NCBI RefSeq assembly: GCF_009811755.1
Contig: NZ_BLIV01000001.1
Coordinates: 372,001 to 436,000 of the forward strand
Reading direction: 5' to 3'
Source of the DNA: Roseobacter cerasinus
GTDB lineage: Bacteria > Pseudomonadota > Alphaproteobacteria > Rhodobacterales > Rhodobacteraceae
DNA: 64,000 bases
This document shows positions 1-7,863 of the stretch, in pieces (position 1 is the first letter of the stretch; every line of letters starts with the position of its first letter). Below the pieces are notes generated by a model. The model saw only the letters and a list, made by a program, of their open reading frames with translations. It was not told where the DNA came from and made no database searches. A program made the position numbers and the translations under genes.

Positions 1-486
1 GCTCAACACAGTGCCGAAGGCCATGGACGCCGACCCGGCGATCCCGGCAACAACGCCCCACATATCCAGCTTCGCTTCAGGCGTCAGGACGAGGAGTGCA
101 ACCCCAGCGGCGCCCGCCGCAACGGCGAACAAGGACAGCACTTTGATGGGGGAGCCAAGCAAGAAGCGCGCTGCAAAGATGACCACAAATGGCTGCAATG
201 CTCCCATCACGGCTGCGACGCCCCCGGGCAAACGATAGGCGGCAAAGAAGAGCAGCGACCAGAATATCGCGAAATTCAAGGCACCCAGAACGAACATCTT
301 CCAGACCCATAGGCCATGAGGCACTTGGCGCACCAGGCACAATAGAATCAGGCCAGCAGGCAGAGCGCGCAGGACCGAGACGGTCAGCGGATCAAGGTTG
401 GGCAGGAACTGTGTCGTGACGATGTAGCTGCTCCCCCACACTATTGGGGCCAGTGCCGTGAGGGCGATGTCATGAGGACGGGACAT
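1..486 (-). CDS. EamA/DMT-family transporter, partial (3' end outside window)
   Basis: The reverse strand is open from an ATG at 484-486 to the window edge, so the first 162 residues are visible. They begin MSRPHDIALTALAPIVWGSS and form several hydrophobic helices, including the WGSSY and LRALPAGLILL signatures of EamA (drug/metabolite transporter) half-repeats. Proteins of this family are about 290 residues with ten helices in the inner membrane and export metabolites; the substrate is not predictable. The gene is divergent from a MarR regulator 80 bp away, and the shared spacer holds two MarR-like palindromes, so it is probably the regulated target. Only the N-terminal half can be judged. 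Confidence 0.8.
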   Translation of the reverse strand, partial: MSRPHDIALTALAPIVWGSSYIVTTQFLPNLDPLTVSVLRALPAGLILLCLVRQVPHGLWVWKMFVLGALNFAIFWSLLFFAAYRLPGGVAAVMGALQPFVVIFAARFLLGSPIKVLSLFAVAAGAAGVALLVLTPEAKLDMWGVVAGIAGSASMAFGTVLS

Positions 487-498
487 AGGGCGTTCCAA

Positions 499-520
499 TT
501 TATCTTGACGTAGAGATAAA
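499..520. promoter_or_regulatory. Putative MarR operator, site 1
   Basis: An imperfect 22-bp palindrome with half-sites TTTATCTTGAC and GTAGAGATAAA; 9 of 11 positions are symmetric. It lies 13 bp upstream of the transporter ATG and shares its core with the second site, 26 bp centre to centre. Palindromes in the spacer between a MarR gene and a divergent exporter are the usual arrangement for autoregulation. Binding itself is inferred. Confidence 0.65.
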
Positions 521-524
521 TGCA

Positions 525-546
525 TTTAGCTTGACGTCAAGATAAA
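525..546. promoter_or_regulatory. Putative MarR operator, site 2
   Basis: A 22-bp palindrome with half-sites TTTAGCTTGAC and GTCAAGATAAA; 10 of 11 positions are symmetric and the core CTTGACGTCAAG is perfect. It ends 20 bp before the marR ATG and repeats the sequence of site 1, so one dimeric regulator probably binds both. Confidence 0.7.
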
Positions 547-566
547 AATCAATTCTGTGTCACAGC

Positions 567-1055
567 ATGTTCGATATTGAAGACATCAGAGCGCAGTGGG
601 CCAAACAGCGGCCAGACATCGACACCGGGCCAATGGGTGTGATTGGCAGGTTGGTCCGAGTGTCGGCGCTCTACAGCGAAGAGATGGGCAAGACCTTTGC
701 AAAACATGGGCTGAGTGCGGCGAGTTTTGACGTGCTGGCCACGCTTCTGAGGTCAGGACCGCCCCATGCGCTGTCCCCTAACCAACTTCTTGCGACGATG
801 ATGGTGACGTCAGGCACAATGACCAACCGCATCGACCAGCTTGAAAAGGACGGTCTTGTAGCGCGCATCCCGAACCCGGAAGACAAGCGCAGTGTCCATG
901 TGAAGCTCACAGCGGGCGGGATCAGGAAGATCGATGCCGTCGTGTCAGATCACGTCGTTGTTCAGAAACGATTGGTCGAAGGGCTGTCCGAAATGGACCG
1001 GACTGAGTTGAACGCCATTCTGGACAAATGCCTGTCGGCCTTTGGAGACAGGTAA
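567..1055 (+). CDS. MarR-family transcriptional regulator
   Basis: A 162-residue protein, normal for a MarR dimer. The winged helix-turn-helix spans about residues 50-110; the recognition region has NRIDQLEKDGLVAR and the wing has the typical D-x-R-S signature (EDKRSVHVKLT). Family members repress divergent exporters and release DNA on binding phenolic or other small ligands. The start ATG has no clear Shine-Dalgarno sequence but sits directly after the paired palindromes, fitting autorepression. The effector is unknown. The leftward DMT exporter is the likely partner. Confidence 0.88.
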   Translation: MFDIEDIRAQWAKQRPDIDTGPMGVIGRLVRVSALYSEEMGKTFAKHGLSAASFDVLATLLRSGPPHALSPNQLLATMMVTSGTMTNRIDQLEKDGLVARIPNPEDKRSVHVKLTAGGIRKIDAVVSDHVVVQKRLVEGLSEMDRTELNAILDKCLSAFGDR

Positions 1056-1147
1056 AAGCAGACCTTCATGTGCTTTGCATCAAGGTCCGCTTCGCCCTTT
1101 AGGTGTCGGCAAGCAGGAACTACTGCCGCTTACCAACACTAAATGGA

Positions 1148-1515
1148 TTAGATTTTATTGATTGAGTTTCCGCCATCAGCAAGCATGGCGCTACCTGTGA
1201 CAAAAGACGCTGCAACTGACAGAAGGAACAGTGCAGCCTGGGCGATTTCCTCCGGCTCCGCCATTCGTTTGAGCGCATGAAGTCCGCGCACAAACGCATG
1301 GAAATCTGGATCGTTGCCGGCCATTGGTGTGGCTGTGCCACCCGGCAGCAATGCGTTTACTCGAATGTTTTCTGGGCCATGTTCTGCGGCCAGCACTTGT
1401 GTCAGTCCAATAAGGCCCGCCTTTGCCGCGGCATACCTCCGCTCTAGTAGGGACATCCTTGGAAGATGGTGTGCTCAACAGGTTCATCTCCAAAGCCTCT
1501 CTACGTCCATGTGAG
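1148..1515 (-). pseudogene. Short-chain dehydrogenase remnant (internal deletion)
   Basis: The open C-terminal part (1148-1456) has the SDR catalytic Y-x-x-x-K (YAAAKAGLIGLTQ), the following NIRVNALLPGGT and the terminal DGG. The Rossmann N-terminus with its glycine motif is missing. Just upstream, in a different frame around 1460-1500, the residues MNLLST recall the SDR segment that normally lies about 50 residues before the catalytic Tyr, so an internal stretch has been lost with a frameshift. The remnant abuts the end of the glycosyltransferase gene and may mark where the neighbouring cluster was inserted. It is unlikely to be functional. Confidence 0.7.
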
Positions 1516-1538
1516 ACACTAGCTGGCGCGCCAACAGA

Positions 1539-2369
1539 TTAGTATCTTGCCGGTACCCATCCAGACTCTGCCGTGCCCCATTGTGCGATGCTTGCAGCTC
1601 TTACAGCAAGGAATGCGCATGTTCCAATACGGTCGGGACCGCGCAGGAGCCGTAGCAGCAGAGCTCTCTTTTGTCCTCTCGCAGGCGGGGGGCAGAGTTC
1701 CATCTTTCGCAGCTGCACCAATCCTCGCGACCACCTCCGTCGCATTCTTACCCATGCAGCAAAGCTCTCGGGCGACCGAGAACTAGCTTTCGCGCCAAGG
1801 ATAAGTCGTTGCCGTTTTGCGGGAATCGTCGCTGCCGCGAAAGCGTCGTCACCTACAACATCGGGCCACCTTTCCCAATGCGCTCGTCCCTTTTCAGATA
1901 TGCCAAGAACGCCGTGAAAAGCTGTTTGTCTGGCGTGTGGAAGGCTCATCCAGCATTCGGCAATTCTTTGGGAGATGTTTGAAGCGCCAGAGCAATCAAA
2001 CTCGTAGCGCGGCGACACGAGATCGGCGACGCCTGAAACAAGGGCTGCGTGCAGCAAGGACAAGTCGCGCCCTTCGATAAGAATATCTGCATCGACATAG
2101 AAGCGCGGGAAGATGTGTCCGAGCTGATCATCGCCAGCCTGAAGTGCGGCCGTCTTCCCGCGCGGATCGAGGTTTAGAACTTCAGCATTCTGCCCGACCA
2201 TGTTCTTGATTATTTGGAAGCTGTCGTCAGTGCAGCCGTTGCAAACCCAGATTATGCGAGCTTTGGTTGCGCGGCCCGCCGAGAGGATACCTGGCACGGT
2301 TTCGGGCAAACGCTGAGCTTCGTTGCATACAGGAATGACAATGCCGCAGGAGACCGCTGCGCTCTTCAT
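1539..2369 (-). CDS. Family 2 glycosyltransferase
   Basis: A 276-residue GT-A fold enzyme. The start is the ATG at 2369, because the upstream in-frame extension overlaps the preceding gene. Near the N-terminus it has GIVIPVCNEAQRL, then the nucleotide-binding region, a D-x-D motif (YVDADI), a VVGDDAF acidic motif and a C-terminal RRRW that resembles the Q/R-x-x-R-W signature of processive and related GT2 enzymes. No membrane helix is evident. It is last in a leftward run after a radical SAM gene, nitric oxide synthase and a membrane protein, starting 4 bp after the previous stop. It probably glycosylates the product of the cluster or a surface polymer; donor and acceptor are unknown. Confidence 0.8.
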   Translation of the reverse strand: MKSAAVSCGIVIPVCNEAQRLPETVPGILSAGRATKARIIWVCNGCTDDSFQIIKNMVGQNAEVLNLDPRGKTAALQAGDDQLGHIFPRFYVDADILIEGRDLSLLHAALVSGVADLVSPRYEFDCSGASNISQRIAECWMSLPHARQTAFHGVLGISEKGRAHWERWPDVVGDDAFAAATIPAKRQRLILGAKASSRSPESFAAWVRMRRRWSRGLVQLRKMELCPPPARGQKRALLLRLLRGPDRIGTCAFLAVRAASIAQWGTAESGWVPARY

Positions 2370-2373
2370 GGCT

Positions 2374-2871
2374 TCATTCTTTCGGATTGGTAAACAAGAA
2401 GGCAGCATTTGCGAGCAGGAGACCTGCGCCGAGGAGGAGCGAGAAGCTTCCGCGTGGAGCCTTGAGCAGCTCCGCGAGTAACATACTGGCGATCTCAAGG
2501 CCCAGGAGTACGCCCTTCGTAGAAATCAACCAGCGCGAGCCAAGAATTGTTCTTGGGCGGCGCGAAGGGAGCCATCTTTCCCATCCGCCTTGGTCCGGGT
2601 TGAGTTCGAGCAAGTACTCTTTGATCTGCTTTGTACGAACGCCGTGGTGGCACCACTGAAGGACGATTGCCATAGTCGTGGCGCCGTGTGCAAAAGCAGC
2701 TGTCCAGGCAAAATCTGGATGCGCTAGCGCGGCCACAGCAAAAACCGAGAATATTGCGACAGCAAATATCATAAGAGCATTTTGAAGAAGAATACGCGAC
2801 AGCAGTTCTTGGCGAAGCGATGCGAGTTCGATGAGACGAGGATCCCAGTCAACTGAAGGGTCTTTCACCAC
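2374..2871 (-). CDS. Predicted four-helix membrane protein of the NOS cluster
   Basis: I do not recognise the family. The protein has about four hydrophobic helices in two hairpins. Between them lies a conserved-looking polar loop with HHGVRTKQIKEYLL, a GWERWLP segment and RPRTILGSRWLISTKG. I place the start at the GTG at 2871 (or 2868), because it lies beside the nitric oxide synthase stop with an AAGGA a few bases upstream. The longer ATG start at 2955 would overlap that gene by 91 bp. The tight overlap implies translational coupling to the nitric oxide synthase, so the two products may act together, for instance as a membrane partner or exporter of the product. Confidence 0.7.
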   Translation of the reverse strand: MVKDPSVDWDPRLIELASLRQELLSRILLQNALMIFAVAIFSVFAVAALAHPDFAWTAAFAHGATTMAIVLQWCHHGVRTKQIKEYLLELNPDQGGWERWLPSRRPRTILGSRWLISTKGVLLGLEIASMLLAELLKAPRGSFSLLLGAGLLLANAAFLFTNPKE

Positions 2872-4142
2872 GCCATCCTTTTCCAGATCTTCCAGCGACG
2901 TAGGACGCGGTCCATCCAGATCGCGAAACGCCGCCGGTGCCGGTCTCCGTACCACGGCATCAAACGCAAGCCGTCCGTTCCGCGATCTCGGTAATAGTTC
3001 GGAACCGGATGGAAGTTCCGCATCTTTAGGTGGAATACTTCACAAGAGGAGCTTGCTTGCGGCGGCACTATCCACCGCCAGTCGGCAGCTACTCGACGAC
3101 CAGCGGCCGACTCTCGTTTATGAAAGATCATAAACTGATCCGACGCTGTATGATGATCAAGAAGAGTGACCCCCGCAGATTGATACGAGTGCAGGACAGC
3201 CTCGTTGAGAACTGTAAGCGCCCGATCCTTCCAGAGAGGATCGGAGCTATTCCGTGTTCGCAGGCCGATGGCCTCTCCGACATCTGGCAAAAGAGCATAA
3301 CGCCCCGCATCGGCGAAATTCCGCGACGCAATCTCGGTACCCATGTAGACGCCGTTGAAGGGAGCACAGGGATAGTCAATACCGCCGATGGTAAGGACCA
3401 TGTTGCTCACTACCGGCACCGTGTACCACCGAAGCCCAAGAGCGGCGATGCCTTGATGTTCGGGGTGCATGATCGCAACCTCGCGCACCACGCCACTTGT
3501 AAGGTCAATGCGGTGGCGCTGATCGTCTTCATCACGGATGAACCATGGCAACAGATCAAACTGGCCAAGACGAGCAGGTGGCTCCCAGCCCATGGCACAT
3601 GCGGTGCGCGTCGCCTCCGCGTTTTGACGATCACCGATCAGTCTACCTTTCGGACCTGCATGACAGGCATATTGGATGATCTGCGGACTATCGATCCAAG
3701 CCGGAAGCTGGTTGCCTTCAACTGGCGGAAACACAGAAATGACCGACCTGATGCGCCCGTCTCCATGCGCTTCGATCAGGTGATCATGCATCCTCGAAGC
3801 AATAGCTTCTGGGCTGCGGATGTCTCGGCAGTCGACGACATCAAGGCTTTCCCAAAAGAGGCGTCCTATACATCGACCATGATTTCGCCACGCCAGGCGC
3901 GCTCCAAAAGCCAGCTCTTCGGGCGTATGTCGGTAGAACCCATATTTGGCGAGATCGCGTCGCACGGTGCTCCACCGGCGTTGCCGGACTGAGTTTGATG
4001 CTTCCGTGGCGTCGTGGAATGCGTCAAGAAACGAACGAGCTTCTTCCCGACGTTCCAGCGCCGAGATGCGGCGAAGTCGCCTCGAAAGCGAATTGCCTCG
4101 GGTGGCGTCAGAACGTCGAAGTCGCGATAGAGCATGTCGCAT
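2865..4142 (-). CDS. nos: Bacterial nitric oxide synthase oxygenase
   Basis: A 425-residue NOS oxygenase, longer than the roughly 360 residues of Gram-positive enzymes because of N- and C-terminal extensions. The heme-thiolate motif is WRNHGRCIGR with Cys91 as iron ligand. Arginine binding is marked by the FNGVYMGTE motif with Glu270, and the pterin/heme region by HHTASDQF and DWRWIVPPQ near residues 330-362. The family oxidises L-arginine to NO and citrulline with electrons from a separate flavodoxin or reductase; no reductase is fused or adjacent here. The residue before the motif Tyr is Val265, where Trp is usual. Its ATG overlaps the TAA of the radical SAM gene (TAATG), so the two are coupled. 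In bacteria NOS either protects cells or nitrates natural products. Confidence 0.9.
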   Translation of the reverse strand: MRHALSRLRRSDATRGNSLSRRLRRISALERREEARSFLDAFHDATEASNSVRQRRWSTVRRDLAKYGFYRHTPEELAFGARLAWRNHGRCIGRLFWESLDVVDCRDIRSPEAIASRMHDHLIEAHGDGRIRSVISVFPPVEGNQLPAWIDSPQIIQYACHAGPKGRLIGDRQNAEATRTACAMGWEPPARLGQFDLLPWFIRDEDDQRHRIDLTSGVVREVAIMHPEHQGIAALGLRWYTVPVVSNMVLTIGGIDYPCAPFNGVYMGTEIASRNFADAGRYALLPDVGEAIGLRTRNSSDPLWKDRALTVLNEAVLHSYQSAGVTLLDHHTASDQFMIFHKRESAAGRRVAADWRWIVPPQASSSCEVFHLKMRNFHPVPNYYRDRGTDGLRLMPWYGDRHRRRFAIWMDRVLRRWKIWKRMAW

Positions 4143-5698
4143 TACATGAGACCATCGAACTGGCGCGCGGCATCGCGCAGCGGTCGCCTATTGATCTCGT
4201 GCACAAGCGCTAGCGCATGGGCTTTTGCCTTGCGGTAAGCCGGAACCCGGGGCTCACGATTTCGGTATATGACTCGTGCTTGTTTCGAGTCTTGCCTGCG
4301 TATTTGCAATGGCACATCGCCGGCAGCCCGCGACATCATAGTTCGCCAGATTGGTGTTCCGAGGTGCAGTGTGAACTCGTTGAAGCGTATACGATCAATT
4401 CTCTCCTTATGCTCTTCCAAGAAGCGCACCGTGGCTTCCATGTCCTCGGCAGTTTCGCCGGGAAAGCCCCGGAACATTGTGCATCGGACTGAGAGTCCAG
4501 CGGAATGGGCATCACGAATGAACTGCGCATTGCGTTCGACATCGCTGCCTTTTTGCATTGCATCAAGTAGTCTTTGGCTCCCGCTCTCGAGGCCGAATGA
4601 AACACGCCGCATTCCCCCCTCGACGGCAATATCGAGATCCTGGCGGGAAAGTCCATTGTCAGATCGCCGATCAACATGCACCGTACCGATCCACTCGGCC
4701 CCGCGCACATATCTTCCAATATCGCGTGCGATCCCTCGGATCATGCCCGGCCAAGAGTTCAGCTTGAGGTCGAGAAAGAGAAAGTTCGTCGTCGAGTGCC
4801 GGTCGGATTGCTCCTGCATTTCGAGCAAGACACTCTCGACGCTCCGGGTGCGGAAAGTGCGTCCAGATGCCGAGATTACGTCCGAGCAGAAGAGACACTT
4901 GTCCCATTGGCAGCCGCGACCGGTCATCAGCGGAACGATGCGCACTGGGTAACGGTCCCAAGGAAAGTCGGTGAAGTCGGGCACCGGCGCATCGTCAAGA
5001 TTCCTGAGCGGAAGAGCCTTCCGCATTGGCCGCCCGTCCGGCACGACGACGCCAGGATGTTCGGTGAGATCTCCACCATCAAGGAGTGTCCGGACAATGT
5101 CAGGAAGCGCGCGGTCGACTTCAGCGCCGACAACCGCCGAAACACCGGGAAGATACCGCCACGCCTCGGCGACATCCTCAAGGTTGAACATAGGTCCCCC
5201 CACCAATACAGGAACCTTTCTCCTGCTTGCGCGAAGTCCGATTTGTTCAACGGTCCTGAAGTGCTGCAGATACGCAGAGAGTAGCACGACATCGTAGCGT
5301 CGGTCCAAAGACCGATCGAATTCGTCAAGTACGCCTGAATGGGGACGCTCGGACCACGCCGCTCTTACGGCGCGCAGCGGCTCGATTAACCGCGCGAAAT
5401 CAAGTGTGTCTGAGAGATGTATGCGTCGCTTCATGTGATCGAGCAGGGTCTCCTGTCGTTCTCTCTGTACGGCAGGCACATCGTGGGCCAGCGGGGTCAG
5501 AACGTCGACGGTCATACTGGCCCGCCGGAGAACTGCGGCCATCAGCCCGATGGCAAGGGTGGGAAAGCTTGCGAAGTTGTTGAGATCTACTATCAGAACG
5601 CGAATTGAATTCTTGTGAGACTGTTGCCCAACGGCATATTGTTTTGAGGGTCGTGCAGAAGCTATAAGGCGCGCCCGACGGCGCTCGAAATCATGCAA
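4142..5698 (-). CDS. B12-binding-type radical SAM protein
   Basis: A 518-residue protein with two parts. Residues 30-220 form a Rossmann-like, cobalamin-binding-type domain (IRVLIVDLNNF, VPVLVGGPMF, GVSAVVGAEVDRALPDI). A radical SAM TIM barrel starts near residue 255. The cluster-binding cysteines are Cys263, Cys268 and Cys271, spaced C-x4-C-x2-C instead of the usual C-x3-C-x2-C. The barrel continues with FLFLDLKLNS, VSFGLESGSQRLL and FRGFPGETAEDM, typical of Elp3/MiaB-like radical SAM enzymes. Members methylate unactivated carbons or make C-C bonds in natural-product pathways. First gene of the leftward operon and coupled to nitric oxide synthase. The substrate is unknown. Confidence 0.85.
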   Translation of the reverse strand: MHDFERRRARLIASARPSKQYAVGQQSHKNSIRVLIVDLNNFASFPTLAIGLMAAVLRRASMTVDVLTPLAHDVPAVQRERQETLLDHMKRRIHLSDTLDFARLIEPLRAVRAAWSERPHSGVLDEFDRSLDRRYDVVLLSAYLQHFRTVEQIGLRASRRKVPVLVGGPMFNLEDVAEAWRYLPGVSAVVGAEVDRALPDIVRTLLDGGDLTEHPGVVVPDGRPMRKALPLRNLDDAPVPDFTDFPWDRYPVRIVPLMTGRGCQWDKCLFCSDVISASGRTFRTRSVESVLLEMQEQSDRHSTTNFLFLDLKLNSWPGMIRGIARDIGRYVRGAEWIGTVHVDRRSDNGLSRQDLDIAVEGGMRRVSFGLESGSQRLLDAMQKGSDVERNAQFIRDAHSAGLSVRCTMFRGFPGETAEDMEATVRFLEEHKERIDRIRFNEFTLHLGTPIWRTMMSRAAGDVPLQIRRQDSKQARVIYRNREPRVPAYRKAKAHALALVHEINRRPLRDAARQFDGLM

Positions 5699-5858
5699 AG
5701 CTAACCTCTTATAGCATATACTGTTTCAAGGTGGGTAGTATGCAATTGATTCGCAAACTAATGGATATTCGGATAGTTTTCCAGAAATTGACCGACGAGA
5801 TCCGTTCAAACGAAGCCGCGCTTGGTAGTACATAACCCAATCTCCTATTGCGAGAACG

Positions 5859-6410
5859 ATGAGCGTCACCAAAACCGAACTGACGACCCTTAAGAAATGG
5901 CGGCGCATGTTTGGTGCTTTGGTTTCGCCTATGGCTTGGCTGCACATGGTGAAACTTCTAAACTTCTACAATTACTCCCACGTGGTTCCCCTTAGAGAAC
6001 TAAGTCGGGGGAAAGATTGTCATATCAGCCCCACGTCGAAATTCGCCCATGCACGGCGCATCCGACTCGGATCTCGAGTTCTGGTTGGAGAGAACTGCCG
6101 CATTTGGGCGGGACCGGCCAATGGCCAAATCGAAATTGGGAGCGATACGATGCTCGGCCCAAACACGTTGATAACCGCCGCGAGCTACGATTATCGGCGG
6201 GGATCTCCTATGGGAAGGCAGCCGATGTTAGAAGCAGATGTGAAGATCGGAAAAGATGTTTGGATCGGAGCTGGCGCTGTTGTGCTCATGGGAAGCTGCG
6301 TGGGCGACGGAGCGATAGTCGGAGCCAACGCGGTTGTGCGTGGAAAAGTTCCCGCTGGAGCTATCGTGGCAGGAAACCCAGCGCAGTGTGTCGGTGTCAG
6401 ACACGAATAG
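5859..6410 (+). CDS. Hexapeptide-repeat acyltransferase
   Basis: A 183-residue left-handed beta-helix protein of the WbbJ/maltose O-acetyltransferase type. Isoleucine-patch hexapeptides run from about residue 60 to 170 (IRLGSRVLVGENCRI, IEIGSDTMLGPN, VKIGKDVWIGAGAVVLMG), and the end NPAQCVGVRHE matches the usual NPA terminus. Such enzymes O- or N-acetylate sugars or small molecules with acetyl-CoA as trimers. It is divergent from the radical SAM operon across 160 bp and may modify the same product or a glycan. An IS110 remnant lies 170 bp downstream and could mark the right edge of the island. Confidence 0.82.
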   Translation: MSVTKTELTTLKKWRRMFGALVSPMAWLHMVKLLNFYNYSHVVPLRELSRGKDCHISPTSKFAHARRIRLGSRVLVGENCRIWAGPANGQIEIGSDTMLGPNTLITAASYDYRRGSPMGRQPMLEADVKIGKDVWIGAGAVVLMGSCVGDGAIVGANAVVRGKVPAGAIVAGNPAQCVGVRHE

Positions 6411-6584
6411 CTTTTTCATAGAGAATTGGGCTGATGGAAAACGCCTCTACCAGACATGAGCGCAATTCGGAAACATCGGAAGCTCATAGTCAAACGACAT
6501 GGTGTGATTGCGGCGGCCGCTCTCCGGGGGCGAACGAGGTCCGGTATATTGGCCTCATGGATATAAGCCGTGAGGAGAACGACC

Positions 6585-7100
6585 ATGAAACAGTATGCCG
6601 GATTGAACGTGTCGTTGAAAGAGACGAGCATTTGCATCGTCGATGAAAGTGGCAAGGTCCTGCATCGAGGCTCGGTGGCAACGGAGCCCCAGGCAATTAC
6701 CAACTTCCTGTCTGAGAAGGCGCCGGATCTTGATCGCGTCGTGCACGAGAGTGGAATGCTCTCGACCTGGCTGACGCGAGGCTTGGACGCGCTCGACGTC
6801 CCGGTTGTCTGCATCGACGCGCGCAAGGCCCTTTCCGCACGGCTCAACAAGTCGGACAAGGCCGATGCCGAGGGCTTGGCGCAGCTATCGCGAATGGGGT
6901 GGTACACACAAGTTCATATCCGCAGCGAGGCCGCCGATCGGCTCAAGACTTTGCTTGGTGCCCGCGATCGACTTTTGCGTCTGGGCGGTGGCGGCGAGGA
7001 GGAATTCATCGTTTGCGCCGCATGGGCCTCGCAATCGGAGCCGTCCCAATGGTCAGGCACGCAGTCGGTCAAATCCAGACGGCAAAGATGGGGTAGGTGG
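6585..7100 (+). pseudogene. IS110-family transposase remnant 1 (N-terminal part, frameshifted)
   Basis: The ATG at 6585 opens the DEDD-type N-terminal domain (YAGLNVSLKETSICIVDE, then CIDARKALSARLNKSDKADAEGLAQ), which runs to about residue 130. The reading frame then shifts: the segment GLAIGAVPMV, which normally follows, is read in another frame near 7020-7070. The C-terminal transposase_20 domain is absent, so the element is dead. A second IS110 start follows at 7156. Confidence 0.85.
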
Positions 7101-7155
7101 GCGGCCCGGAATGGTCGATCGTAACCCCATCAATAAGCCGCCTGGAGGAAAATAC

Positions 7156-7287
7156 ATGGCACATTATGTCGGGATCGACGCGTCCTTCGAAACCGCTAAC
7201 GTTTGCGTTGTCGATGATGATGGAAACCTTTGCCTAGAACGCAAGATTGAGGCGGAACCAGATGCGATCGTCGAGTCAGTTCAGTGA
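7156..7287 (+). pseudogene. IS110-family transposase remnant 2 (N-terminal fragment)
   Basis: This is a fresh IS110 start with its own GGAGG at 7144-7148 and the opening AHYVGIDASFETANVCVVDD. It reads for only about 43 residues before sequence of an IS5-type element begins. It differs from the adjacent remnant, so it comes from another IS110 copy that was cut by the next insertion. Confidence 0.8.
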
Positions 7288-7299
7288 AAATATGCACTT

Positions 7300-7786
7300 T
7301 GATCTTCGTGGATAGCTCCATCGTCAAAGCCCACAGGTCGGCAAGCGGCGCAAAAGGGGGGAGCTGGGCCAAGGTATTGGACGCTCACGCGGCGGTCGCG
7401 GCAGCAAGGTTCACGTCGCTGTAGATGATCTGGGGCGTCCTTTGCGGATCGATGTGACCGGCGTTCAAACTCATGACAGCAAGGCATTTAGCGCGTTTCT
7501 GGACTGGGACGCGCCGCCCTCGGCTATCATTGCAGACAAAGCCTACGGCAGCGCTGCGATCAGGCAGGCCATCGCAGATGAAGGCGCCGTCGCGGTCATC
7601 CCTTCGAAATCAAACGCCAAAGTGCCGATACCCCATGCCCCCAAACTCTATGCCATGCGAAATCTGGTAGAACGCTTCTTTTGCCGCATGAAGGATATGC
7701 GACGACTGACTACGCGCTACGAGAAGCTGAAGCGAAACTTCCTGTCCATGCTCCACATCTTTGCAATCAGGTGCTGGCTGAATTGA
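7300..7786 (+). pseudogene. IS5-family transposase remnant (C-terminal two thirds, frameshifted)
   Basis: The reading starts with DSSIVKAHRSASGAKGG (the DDE motif region with S-x-IV-x-AH). It shifts frame near 7365 into GRSRGGRGSKVHVAVDDLGRPL and stays open from 7442. The end has the second catalytic Asp region (AIIADKAYGS) and the Glu region VERFFCRMKDMRRL. The N-terminal third is missing and the frameshift inactivates it. It sits between IS110 and IS66 fragments. Confidence 0.82.
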
Positions 7787-7863
7787 GTCCACATTCTAGC
7801 ATATTCGTATCAGGCACCAGGTTCGTTCACCATCGCGACCGCCTTTTGAAAATCTCTACGCGG

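Noticed and set aside
3030-3992. 320-codon open frame on the plus strand inside the nitric oxide synthase gene
   Set aside because: It is the antisense shadow of a gene whose reading frame shows clear NOS motifs; its own translation has none.
5709-5945. Small frames in the spacer between the radical SAM and acyltransferase genes
   Set aside because: They overlap the promoter region and the acyltransferase start and lack conserved features.
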